This document shows, in pieces, positions 1 through 10,547 of a DNA stretch of 64,000 bases. A program made the translations under genes and the position numbers. The notes beneath the pieces were generated by a model. That model was not told where the DNA came from. It did no database searches and saw only the letters and a list, made by a program, of their open reading frames with translations. This DNA comes from Uranotaenia lowii (Eukaryota > Arthropoda > Insecta > Diptera > Culicidae), in the NCBI RefSeq assembly GCF_029784155.1, contig NC_073693.1:339280023-339344022 (forward strand), given 5' to 3'. How positions within the stretch are numbered: position 1 is the first letter of the stretch; the number at the start of each line of letters is the position of its first letter.

Positions 1-459
1 AGTCCTCGACTGGCGTTTCCGCCTAACTGGACTGAAAGTCCTCGACTGGCGTTTCCGCCTAACTGGACTAAAAGTCCTAAACTGGCGTTTCCGCCTGAAC
101 TGGTCAAAAGACCTCGACTGGCGTTTCCGCCTTGACTGGACTGAAAGTCATAAACTGGCGTTTCCGCCTAACTGGACTAAAAGTCCTAAACTGGCGTTTC
201 CGCCTGAACTGGACTGAAAGTCCTAAACTGGCGTTTCCGCCTAACTGGACTGAAAGTCCTAAACTGGCGTTTCCGCCTAACTGGACTGAAAGTCCTCGAC
301 TGGCGTTTCCGCCTAACTGGACTAAAAGTCCTAAACTGGCGTTTCCGCCTGAACTGGTCAAAAGACCTCGACTGGCGTTTCCGCCTTGACTGGACTGAAA
401 GTCCTAAACTGGCGTTTCCGCCTAACTGGACTGAAAGTCCTCGACTGGCGTTTCCGCCC
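1..459. repeat. 36-37 bp tandem repeat array, truncated by window start
   Basis: About 13 head-to-tail units share the core CTGGCGTTTCCGCC followed by a variable CTGAACTGGACTGAAAGTC-type stretch. Spacing of the GGCG motif is 36 or 37 bp (12, 48, 84, 120, 157, 193, 230). Units differ by a few substitutions and one-base indels. Because 36 is a multiple of three, both strands are open for about 85 codons; these frames are not genes. The array starts outside the window. Confidence 0.93.
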
Positions 460-1908
460 AGAAAATACTCACCACCGAAAAGTGTAATGTCAACCCTTGG
501 TCTTCAACTCGTATTTCAAAACGTTGGCGGCCATCGCCTGGTACATCGCCAACAGTTTTCAATCTTCAAATATTTGATTAAGTTTGAGTTTGCTAAACAG
601 GATCTCACCAACTGAACAGAATATGCAGAGATGCAGGAATTTCACTCCAAAACGCTTCTTCAAAAAGGTCGCCATTCTCTTTTATTTTTTTCGTAGCAAC
701 CAGGGATTCCCTCAAGCAACAGGCAACTTTCAACTTTTCCTTCTGTTGCACTAAATTTGGAGTGTCCTGTCACGGTCGCCACTGTGAAATTCCGGTTTTA
801 CACTCATAAGGGAATCCCTGGTGCCTACAATTCCGAACAATAAAGACTACCGAAAACTTATCGCTGTCACCAGTCGAAAACCGACACCAAAACCACGAGA
901 CTGACTGAACCTGAAAGCAGCGTCAGTTCAATGAGTGAGTGCGCGAGAGAAGGAGAGGAAAGAGATATAAACGTCTTCCGATTCGGCGAGGGGTGTTCGG
1001 ATGTTAATGTCAATGTCCAAACTGAAGCTTTTATATTGTAATAAATCGACTCCTCACATTTATCTAACCCGAAAGTAGAAAGAAAGTTTTTTTCTACCTT
1101 TTGACGACCGTTTGGGTTTGGAAAAACAGCACACGATCCGATAAAGCGAAAGCAAAAAAATAACAAAACATTTCGAAAGTTGACTTCAAACGCAAGAAAA
1201 AGGTCGCTAGAGAAAATAAACTCAAATTATAGGGCCTACACTTGCTGAAGAAAAGATGTTATGATAAAATAATTTACCACAAAGATAATACATATTATCT
1301 GAAAAGTGTCATCTTGATGATATTTCAAATTTTTTGGTTGACTTTCATTTGTCATCTTCATTCAATCCTTCCAATGATCTGATTGAGAAACTGAAAAGTC
1401 ATCTAAAATCACGATGACAAAACTGCTGAAACCAAAATTAGAATTTTGTTTTTTTTTTTTTGTATTATCGAAAACAATCTTCGAAGCAGCAAAAATGATC
1501 ATGTCGAATTTTGTTGATTGGCTGTTCCAAATTTTAGCTATGCGTTGAAACGCTCTCAGTCTTTTTTCACTTCATCGAAATTTCCATCACTTCATCATCT
1601 TCTTTACTTAAAAATGCATACAACGTGAATTTTGTGTTCGATTTCATGTTAAAAAAGACAATTCAACCTGATTTAAGTTTGAATTTTCTGTAAACTTCTG
1701 GCAACTCTAATTTTTTATTTGCAAAAGATAGAAAATTTAATGTAGACAATTTTATCAGAACATTACAAGGCTATGAAATCAATAGCTTTCTTGTTGAAAT
1801 AATACTTCTGAAAATTGGACGGATAATCTAGCAGTGATGCTAAATTCTTTCTAACAAGTTTTTGATCATTCCAATCTTCTTTTTACCACAAATGGTGTAG
1901 CCAACTAT
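460..1908. other. A+T-rich non-coding sequence
   Basis: I see no credible coding frame, RNA gene or transposon terminus. A moderately G+C-rich part (about 770-1160) precedes strongly A+T-rich DNA with homopolymer T runs near 1448. Confidence 0.5.
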
Positions 1909-2057
1909 TGTCAAAATTGTCAAAATTGTCAAAATTGTCAAAATTGTCAAAATTGTCAAAATTGTCAAAATTGTCAAAATTGTCAAAATTGTCAAAATTG
2001 TCAAAATTGTCGAAATAGTCAAAATTGACAACATTGTCAAAATTGTCAAAATTTCAA
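1909..2057. repeat. 9-bp minisatellite (ATTGTCAAA)n
   Basis: Roughly 16 nearly perfect 9-bp units, then decayed units to about 2160. The short open frame on the minus strand is a translation of the repeat. The unit resembles but is not identical to the TTTTTGTCA family seen elsewhere in the window. Confidence 0.9.
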
Positions 2058-3338
2058 AAAAAAAATTGGCAAAACTGGTAAAGCTATAATTTTTTTTTTA
2101 AATTGTTAAAGCTTTAAAAATTTTGTTACAATTGTAAAATTGTCAAAATTGTCAAAATTTTGTAAGTTTTTTTCATCAATATTAGATTGTGTCTCATGTT
2201 TTTTGTTACCAGTCCAATATTGAAAAAAAAACCAGCTGACGGTACTTATTAATGGCATATTTTGCATAAGCTGCAAAAACGTGCCACTTTAAAAATATTC
2301 TTTGATATACGCCCATTAACACGTAACCTACCAATAGTACAGGCCATCCGTGTAAATCCCTCGAATATCCGTGTAAAGTTTAAATGATATACAAACACAG
2401 TAATTCTACAAAAATCGGAGTTTTCGAATTTTGATTTTTAAAACTGCAATATCTTATAAATTAGGCAAGGTTTGAATATTGTACCTCGCTTAAGATTTTA
2501 TTCACCTCAAGAACTTAAAAAAACCATCAACAGGTCTAACATGCAACAATTTTCAACATTTTCAAATCAATAAACCACTAAATGTGCATATGAAATCAAA
2601 AACAAAAGTTTATTTGAGAAATCTTAGCTGAATTGTTTGATTGGTTAGACTGGTCCACACGATTCCTCAAAATAATTTCTGACAAATTTCCCAATGCAGC
2701 TCAGCAAATGCGAGAAATGGTCTTCGTTTGGCTTTTCCTTCGTTTCTGCGGGAAAGCATCCGCAAAAAACATTGTTTCACTTTTATTTTTCCGGCGAATT
2801 TTTTTCTCCGCACTGTGAATCACTTCAACAATCTAGATCCTGTTTAGACAAAAAATTGACACCGGTCCTTGAACGACAAAATGTAGCTGAGTATTCACAA
2901 CACTCGGGTCGGTTCACTGCAATTAATGATCGAAACAATTTCCACAACAATATTCCTCTTTAGAGCTTTCAAACCTTAAAAAATGAAATCAATTTCTATC
3001 TATGTATTTGAGAACATTTTCCACAGCACGAAAAAAAACGCGTGTTGATGCTTCAGCACACGCCTACTGATCAAAACAATTCCAAATTAAGGGACATATG
3101 AAAAAGTAACATTTTAGCTGCAACATTATGACCTGAGGATATACTAAAGCAAGAAACCGGAAAGTTATGCTGATTTTTAATTGAAATTTTATCGCAAAGT
3201 TGTTGATTTTGCCTGTATGTATTGAGCTCGAAATTATGGCGAGCGTTCTTCCAACTAATTGACCACAATTTTTTATTTGAAATATTTTTTCCTCTGGTAA
3301 AGTTTTTTTTGCCGGTCTGAAAACTTTTTTTTATGTAA
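2058..3338. other. A+T-rich non-coding sequence
   Basis: No supported gene. Short frames near 2633-2963 lack any recognisable domain or splice context. Confidence 0.45.
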
Positions 3339-3345
3339 GTCTTAC

Positions 3346-4753
3346 CACAGAGAACAGACGTACAAGCTCGAACAAAAAATCTTCAAAAAAGTGTGTAAAA
3401 TTTCAAATGCTGACATCCGAAAAATACGTTGAAAATTGACTGAAAACAGTGCCATCTATTGCGCCGTTCAAAAGTTAGAAATCAAATTTTCAAGAGATAA
3501 GTTTTCGAAAAGGCGTAATCGTATATGAACTCATTAATAATTTAACTAATTGTAGAGAATATTGGAAATAGTAAAGAAAAATAAAAATATAAAAAATAGA
3601 AAAATGAGATTAATAAAATAATAGAAAAATAGAAACTATCAATAAACGTTGGTAGAAATCGAACTTTAGAAATAAGATCCTTTACGAGACACCCTGTGTT
3701 ACTGAACTGCGCGATTTCGCTAGGAATCGAAAAATGGTCGTGCGAAAGGGGGCGAAACAACATGTAGAGAGCGAGAGAGAATTCATAAACAAGTCGGTTA
3801 ATGAGCACGAGCGAGTAAAAGATGTCTTGAAATCCTTAAACGAACAATGAATGAGCCGAACGAATCAGTTTGCAGAAAGAGCTTATCGAGATAAGACGGT
3901 TCGTCTTAATAAAAATTGATTCTCTGTGGAAGAAATTAAAATGGCCAGACCGATCAGTCACGACACTAATGTTGGTCTGAAATAGACGGGTTCAATTCAT
4001 TGCTAGATAAACGCAATTAAAGTTACTTTTGACTGGGCAGAATTTCACTTCCTTGATTTTAAACGGTTTTACTTTTTGACGTTTTTCAATGAGTGAAACA
4101 ACTTTCTTTTATTTTTGAATTGACGTAACGGTTCGGGTTACTTTTCTTCATCCATCATCAGATGTTTCCCAAAGTAACCCGAAACGCTACCTGTATTTAA
4201 ATTAAAAGAAAGATCCACTCATTGAAAAAAGTAAATAAGTAAAACCATATAAAAAAGCACCGGCGATAAACCTATATTAAATCAATTATTTTTTCTGTAC
4301 TGAGTCAGACTAACAGTTCTTAAATAAGTTTCTGCACTTTATGAACGGTTATCGTCAAAGGACGAATCGGATATATTCAGTCAATTAGGAACATTCTTGA
4401 CGATCAGCCTTACCCATCAGTACTGATTCTAGACATCTCAAAGCGCGTTATTTTCAAGTAACACTTTTGCATTCCATTGTCCAAAATTTAGCACTTCTAG
4501 TTTGAACGAAATCGCGATTAACTTTTAAGATATTTTTTCATTATGCAAACGAACAAAAGTGTTACGAAACTTTTACAGGAATTTTCTTGAAACATGCCAA
4601 ACAGTTCATACGACCTGTTCAAAACTGACTAAAATTTTGTTTTTTTTCTCAGTTTGGTGTTGACAGTTCGCCAAAAAACAAAAATTGGTTCTAAACGATC
4701 GTTGGAAATTTTACACAAGTTTCGTGGGCTAGCTTGTACGTCTGTTCTCTGTG
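3346..4753. mobile_element. DNA transposon, CACAGAGAAC family, copy 1
   Basis: Terminal inverted repeats begin CACAGAGAACAGACGTAC and the element is flanked by a 7-bp target duplication GTCTTAC (3339-3345 and 4754-4760). Subterminal sequence differs at the two ends: a 'GCTCGAAC' end on the left and a 'GCTAGCCC' end on the right. This lets the three copies in the window be oriented. No transposase is visible, so the copy is non-autonomous. A 415-bp solo LTR has inserted at 3551. A 7-bp duplication does not match the common families (TA, TTAA, 8 bp); P-like or Dada-like elements are possible. Superfamily not assigned. Confidence 0.85.
3551..3965. mobile_element. Solo LTR nested in CACAGAGAAC copy 1
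   Basis: The sequence starts TGTAGAGAAT and ends GTCACGACA (TG...CA) and is bounded by a 5-bp target duplication CTAAT (3546-3550, 3966-3970). It contains an AATAAA-type signal near 3910. The related copy at 20332-21822 carries the uninterrupted CTAAT site, which confirms the insertion. No internal retroelement sequence remains, so recombination between LTRs is inferred. The family (BEL, copia or gypsy) cannot be told. Confidence 0.75.
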
Positions 4754-5096
4754 GTCTTACTAAGTGTCTCGATTTTTTTGCTCTGGTCTTTTAGATTTTT
4801 TCGACTACAGTGCATGCAGTGCAGGTTTCAGAAATATGGCATCAATTTCTATCTGAAGTACTTCTTTACATAGATCATCATCTCGTTTAGATCATGTAAA
4901 GATCTTTAGATCTTTAGATCATCTCGTTTTGTTGAAATATGTAGACGTTCTAGATGTGATGGAAATAGCTGTGTCATTGAGTGCAATTTATCATTTCTTG
5001 TAATGTTTCAGTTTTGATGAACATCAGTTTAAAATTGTACGTAATTATTTCCTATTTTGGGTTGAACCCCCTTACTTAAAAAAAGAGCAGTAGGGG

Positions 5097-5892
5097 CACA
5101 GAGAACAGACATACAAGCTAGCCCACGAAAGTTGTGTAAAAATCCCAACACCCTTTTTGAACCAATTTTTGTCTTTTGGCTGGGCCACCAGATGTCTCCA
5201 AACACACCAAAGAGAACTGTCGAAACTGACTAAGTTTCAGTCAGTTTTCTGTAGGTCGTATGTGCTGCTTCAAGAAAATCGCGGTTGAAGTTTCTTTCGA
5301 AACTTGATGAACAAACGTTCACCATGTTGCATGAAAAAAATAATCATAAAAGTTAGATATTATCTTTTTCCTTCAAATTTGTTAGAAATACATAGTTTTA
5401 AACAGCTGGATGCTAAAGTAATATGTGAAAGTAACCCGCTTTGAAATGCCTAGAATCAATACTGCTGAGTAAGACTGATCGTCAAGAGGGTTCTTGTGGT
5501 GTGGTGTAGGTGATGCATTTTCTTACATAAATTACTGTTCAAGAAGTGCGAAAACTTAAACCGAAGCTGTTAGTTATCTTAACTCTCATAGTAGTGCAAA
5601 AATTAAGAAGGTGAAATTTCGCCCAGTTAAAAGTAACTCTGATTTCATTTATTTAGCAATACATTAAAGCCGTCCATTTTACTGAGACGTTGGATTCATT
5701 TTTTTGTGAGTTCATATACGATTACGCCTTTTTGAAAACTGGGCACTTTAAAGTTGATTTGTAACTTTTGAACGGCGCAATAGATGGCACTGTTTGTAGT
5801 CAATTTCTAACGTATTTTTGGGTGATAGCATTTGAAATTTTACACACTTTTTTGACGATTTTTTGTTCGAGCTTGTACGTCTGTTCTCTGTG
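5097..5892. mobile_element. DNA transposon, CACAGAGAAC family, copy 2
   Basis: 796 bp in the opposite orientation to copy 1. The 'GCTAGCCC' end is on the left and the 'GCTCGAAC' end on the right. Flanks GTAGGGG (5090-5096) and ATAGGGG (5893-5899) match at six of seven positions, fitting a 7-bp duplication with one later change. No coding capacity. Confidence 0.82.
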
Positions 5893-5899
5893 ATAGGGG

Positions 5900-7225
5900 G
5901 TTCATTTCAATAAATTATCATTTTATGTCGAAACCTGATTGTGTACGGAGTTTGATGGTCATTTCTCTGAAATTACTGTGGTTTTTCCGTATTTTTCCTT
6001 AGTTTTGTCAAGAAATTTGTAGTTTTGAATAAAGTCATCAAACTCAATAAATTGTTTTGTCAAAACTTACTTGTATGACGATTTTTTTTCATTCAAAAAC
6101 GTTAGTTTCCTTTTTTGGATTTTTTAGTTATTTTCGAATGAAATGATTTGAGTCTAACAAAATTTTATTCCATTAGAAAACGTTCCATAAGTCAAAAATC
6201 AAAATAACTGCACCAACAAAAACTCACCCTTTGGCGATCCTGGTTTTTTCCCCTAATCGTCCCCTTTTGCGAAAGGATTGGCATCCCTCTTGGGAGAAAA
6301 GATTTTCCGCCAACCTGACTTAAGACTAAAGGGAAGACCTACATCAAATTTTGTACCAGTTCTCAGTTCGAGCGGACTTAGTGAATCGCATCGCTGAAAA
6401 CCTGAAGGTTCATGTATGTTTGTTGCTTTTCCACATACACGAACTTTTCAGTCAACAACTTTTCGAATTCGAAGGATTTTATCTAAATTCCCATAATCCT
6501 GCTTCGACGCGGTGGACAAGCGGATAGGAAAAATCCCGGGAAAGGGTGAAAACTTTCACGTACATACATACGTGTGTATGTACCAAGTCTTGTCATGCTG
6601 ACAAAATACCCGAGCAGGATCAAGAAGAAAAGGGTTTAATCCGAAAGCCATTCGAAAGACATTATCATTCGGCGGAAACCGTGAAAGAAGGAGTCCTACC
6701 GATTTAATGTCAGTTTAGCCACATTCACACCGCAATGATAATGATGGTCCGCCGGAAGAAGTCGGATTGAGGCCATCTTCACTGGAGCACTCGAAAGTGT
6801 GTGATATATTGACATGGAACGTTGGATTTTTCACATTGGAAAATTGATTTTGACTTTCTGATCTCATCAGGATCATCTTAAAAAAAGTATACTTTGTCCT
6901 ATTTTAATTTTGTTGGCGTATTTTTCAAACCACTAACCTGGTCATTTGACTCAGTCGATTTGGATTCAATTTTGAATTTCTACACCCAAAATTCAGCCTC
7001 TGTGCCAATGGCGTGTTGTCAATTACATAGCATCATTGGTACAAGAAGATAACGCGATCGGTGCTGATTCGATTTGCTCCCACCGGCATTAATCTCCCAA
7101 GTTAACCGAATTGCGTATGTCTGAAAGAAACAAAATAAAAACGCTTTCACGTCCCTCCCTATCGCATCACAAGACGAAGAAGGATGGAAATAAATACCGG
7201 CCAACACCAGGCAGCCAGCGAACCG
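5900..7225. other. Non-coding sequence with a G+C-richer tract
   Basis: 5900-6180 is A+T-rich. 6220-6800 is clearly richer in G+C, has little repeat structure and lacks a long coding frame. It could be a regulatory or untranslated part of a flanking gene. That is inference only; I recognise no motif. Confidence 0.4.
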
Positions 7226-7530
7226 AGCACTGTGCGTGTGAATGTAGCAAAAGCAACAACGAAAACATCCTTCTAATTCAATCCCTTCAATCCACCGGCA
7301 AACAACCACGGCCGAGCTGTGCGTGTGTATGCAGTAAAAGCAACAACAAAAAAAACATTCCTTCAATTCAATTCCCGGCAAACAACCACGGCTAAGCTGT
7401 GCGTGTGTATGTAGCAAAAGCAACAAGAATATATTCCTTCAATTAACCGGCAAACAAGCACCGGCCAAGCTGCCCGGCTTTAGCAGCTGTGTATATGTAG
7501 CGTGTGTATGTAATAGCAGGCAGTAAGCAA
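7226..7530. repeat. Degenerate 80-90 bp tandem repeat (three units)
   Basis: Three successive units each contain GTGCGTGTG-ATGTAGCAAAA-GCAACAA followed by a CCGGCAAACAACCACGG block (near 7230, 7320 and 7400), with a decayed fourth to about 7520. Cysteine/histidine-rich minus-strand and basic plus-strand frames through it come from the repeat. Confidence 0.7.
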
Positions 7531-7721
7531 AGCACAGTTCTCATTCAATGGGTTTCCCGTTTCCTCCACTCCCGTTCTTTTCCCCGTTTCCATCTTAAGA
7601 CAAATGAATACCTAGAAAGGAGGCCAAACGCCGGGAAGCCACTGTCGTGCGTTTCTTTTGTGATTGATCGGTGGCAGAATGCCTATGACAAATATCCCTC
7701 TTCTTGCATGAAGCTCAAATA

Positions 7722-7795
7722 GTACACTGGTTAAGATGTCGGTCTGGCAAGACCATTTAGTTAGTGATTTGAGTTCGATTCTCCCTACGGGCGCT
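7722..7795 (+). other. Weak tRNA-like (Pol III box) sequence
   Basis: ACTGGTTAAGATG resembles an A box and GAGTTCGATTC a B box at tRNA spacing. Acceptor and anticodon stems do not form properly, so it is not a tRNA gene. It could be the head of a tRNA-derived SINE, but no tail or target duplication was found. Confidence 0.3.
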
Positions 7796-8213
7796 GTGGT
7801 TTATATTTTTATTTTCTTGTTTCTGGGATGAATTATCCAATAGGAACGAAATCCCATAAAATGTTTTTCTTGTTTCGCTTGAATGTAGTGGTCATGCATC
7901 ATTTTAGTTGGGAGCCGAGTCCTTATGCCAGTTACGGTTTTTCAAACATATCATCTTCGGCACAGTGCACATTTCAGCGCATTATCGGCACAGAGATGTG
8001 CTAAATAGGCATTGGATTTTTGCAACCTCTTCTATGGGTGTATAACTCTGGGTTCTTAAAAGCTTCGTTTTGGTTAGAAACTCATCCATGTTTTTTTTTG
8101 CTAAATTCTCAAGTAACGTTGACATGAGTAGATTTGAATTTTAAGGTTTGTATGGGAAAATTGAATATTTTGTTCTCAAAATCAATCTAGTTTTGGTTTC
8201 TTCTATACTTATG

Positions 8214-9283
8214 CACGCAGAGAAAACTTGGATTTTGATACAAAACAAAACTGACTTTGATTCAAAACATTAAGTTTTTTGAATCAAACTCCTGTTTTCT
8301 TTGAATCAATGAATTATCGTTCTGATTCAAATGAATAATTTTTGAAAGAAAGAATTAATGTTTTGAACTGAATCATTTTGGACTTTGATTTTAAACAAAT
8401 TCTTTGATTCAAATGAAATTTGTTCAATTGCACATTTCGTTTAAAACAATGTAAATTTTCTTTCAACCAAAGAAAATTGTTTTCAACAGAAAGGAATAAT
8501 TTCTTTAAATTAAAATTTTAAACTTAGAAGATATTTTTGATTGAGCAAGAACCGAATTTTGAATAAAGTTTGTCCGGTGGTGTTGAAAATCGAAACTAGT
8601 GAATCAGAGATAGCTATTTAGGAGGATTCAGGATTTAGAATGGTAAGTGTGTGTTAATCCATTAATCAAAAAGTGAATGTTTAAGATTTTTTATAAACTC
8701 TTGCATTGTTACAGGACCACGGCTGATTCCCCCAAATCCAGCGGTCTGAATATCTTCGACCCGATCTTCAGCGGCAATCACCAGTTGGATGACCACTAAA
8801 GCTAGCAGCTGGAGCTGCTTCCGGAACTCTATTAAGCGACCCAAAAAGAATGCCCTCAGGCCAAAATTTGGACCGGATGATTCAATAATAGTGAACCAGT
8901 GTTAGTGTTAATTTTGTGAATAAAAATGAATTTAAAATGTAAATTCTTTCTTTTTATTATTCAAAATTCCTTATAGGAACTTCAGACAACAGAAAATATT
9001 TCTTCCAATTGGAATAAAAGGAAGATGGTTCAATGAACTAATCCTTTCAAATCTAAGTCTAAATTACATTGTAGCAAACGAGAACAACTTTGCATCAAAT
9101 GGAACTGTTTTTTGTTTTAAAGCATTAATATTTTGAATCAAAGATTTTTCAAAAGAAAAATTTTTTGGAACAAAGGAAATTGCATTTGAATCAAAGGAAT
9201 TTTTATTTATCCCAAAATCAAAGGAAAAAATCCTTTGTTTTGGCGGCACTTTCCTTTGAAATAAAAAATCTTTTCGCTGCGTG
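8214..9283. mobile_element. E1: CACGCAG...CTGCGTG element with exon-like cargo
   Basis: Termini CACGCAGAGAAAA and CTTTTCGCTGCGTG are inverted repeats flanked by a 2-bp duplication TG (8212-8213, 9284-9285). The intact opposite arm of the host inverted repeat shows the pre-insertion site. Subterminal DNA is rich in GATTCAAA / TTTGAATC motifs. The last ~100 bp closely match the right end of E2 (near 45150-45246), so the two are one family. The centre (about 8545-8945) looks like a small spliced transcript. A 2-bp duplication with CAC/GTG ends fits no family I can name with certainty. Confidence 0.78.
8545..8945 (+). other. Exon-intron-like module inside E1
   Basis: A strong donor (G|GTAAGTGT, intron start 8643) and acceptor (TTGTTACAG, intron end 8714) bound a 72-nt A+T-rich intron. 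The following G+C-richer exon-like sequence ends near an AATAAA signal at 8919. The joined exons give no intact frame: one frame is open for about 60 codons apart from a single TGA. It may be captured host exons or a non-coding transcript. Splice sites are predicted by eye. Confidence 0.4.
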
Positions 9284-9829
9284 TGGTTTTGTGTCAATTA
9301 ATAAATTCTCTAAAGAAAATTTTTCGCTGAACAACTTTGTCGAAGATCATAACTTCGTATCTCATTAGATAAATAAGTTATTAGGTGTTGAATGAGGGGC
9401 ATGACTTTTGGCATCGAAAAACAATAAATTCAATTGACATCACTGCTGGGTGTCTATAGTGAGGTATTGCATGACTACTTTTCATGCAATTCTTCTGAAA
9501 GAACCAGCAGTGATGTCCATTGAATTTATTGTTTTTCACTGTCAAAAGACATACCCCTGTTAAACCGCCAATAACTTTTTTGCCTAATAAGATGCGAAGT
9601 AACGCTCTTGAATAAAGTTGTTCAGCGGAAAATTTCCTTTGGAGAATTTATAAATTGACACAAAAACCATCTCGGTTCTACAGAAGATATGTTGATCAAT
9701 TTTCCCATACAAACCTAAAAGTTCAAATTTACTCATGAAAACGTTGCTTTAAAATTTTGCAAAAAATCATGGATAATTTTTGCAACAAAACGAAATTTTT
9801 AAGACCCTAGGGTTTGAGAAACTCAAAAA

Positions 9830-10464
9830 TGACCCCAGATCGACTCAGTCTATTGATCAAACCCCCATTCCTTATCAGTAGAACACCAATAATATTTAAA
9901 ACTATTGATAAAATGAAAAGTTGAGATTTCGCAAAGATATGACGATCCGTAGAGGAATGGAAAAAAAATGGAAAATTCACTGCAATCTACCAAAAGCCAC
10001 CGCCTCAAGTTAGCACAGGATCGCTATCTGGTCGGTGACTTCTAAGTTAACTGCCAATGCAGAGCCAATGCGAAGTAAACAAGATAGGTCCTACAAGAAA
10101 GAAACGGATAGAAAAAAGAGGGATAGCTGATGAGCTCCACGTGATACAGGTCATATTTACATACATAACTGTATCGAATACAGGATGATTGTTCAAGATC
10201 CTGTGCACTAACGTAGGTTTCATCCTGGATTACAGGAGCAATTAAGCGTCACGATTTTCGGAAAGATTTCCTCTTAGATTTCGTTAGAATTAAGCAAATT
10301 CTCTGTGACTTTGAAAAATTTCAAAGTGCGTACACTCACTCACTGTAGGTTTTCTGTTGTTGCTAGGTTTCCTAAATAAAATATTCCCATTCTCGTTTAA
10401 TCCAAACTAAGAAACCAGCATAGTTAAATCTTAAACAAGCTCGGTTCAATCTCAAATAAAATAT
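9830..10464. other. Non-coding sequence upstream of the satellite/tRNA
   Basis: No gene or repeat boundary supported. Confidence 0.4.
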
Positions 10465-10536
10465 TTCCCATACCGGGAATCGAACCCGGGCCTTCTGGGT
10501 GAAAGCCAGATATCCTAGCCACTAGACCATATGGGA
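10465..10536 (-). tRNA. tRNA-Glu (anticodon TTC)
   Basis: A 72-nt cloverleaf. The acceptor stem TCCCATA pairs with TATGGGA and the discriminator base is A. The A box is TGGTCTAGTGG, the anticodon loop CTTTCAC reads TTC, and the T arm is CCGGGTTCGATTCCCGG. It is identical base for base to the copy at 19726-19797. A TTTT Pol III terminator follows at 10461-10458. A TTTTTGTCA satellite begins about 12 bp beyond its 5' end. It should be functional, decoding GAA. Confidence 0.97.
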
Positions 10537-10547
10537 GAAGACGGAAA

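Larger units (their letters stand above)
8048..9814. mobile_element. Inverted-repeat (foldback) element split by E1
   Basis: Two arms of about 300-340 bp are complementary. The left arm is 8048-8213 plus 9286 to about 9450; the right arm runs from about 9515 to 9814. Near the loop, 9418-9448 pairs with 9507-9537. E1 interrupts the left arm, and the right arm keeps the uninterrupted sequence. No clear terminal duplication was found, and no protein is encoded. Confidence 0.65.

Noticed and set aside
1..459. 36-bp periodicity reminiscent of CRISPR repeats
   Set aside because: Units are contiguous with no spacers, the host is eukaryotic and no cas genes are present; it is a simple tandem repeat.
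8662..8844. 60-codon minus-strand frame in E1
   Set aside because: It crosses a well-formed plus-strand intron and lacks any known domain.
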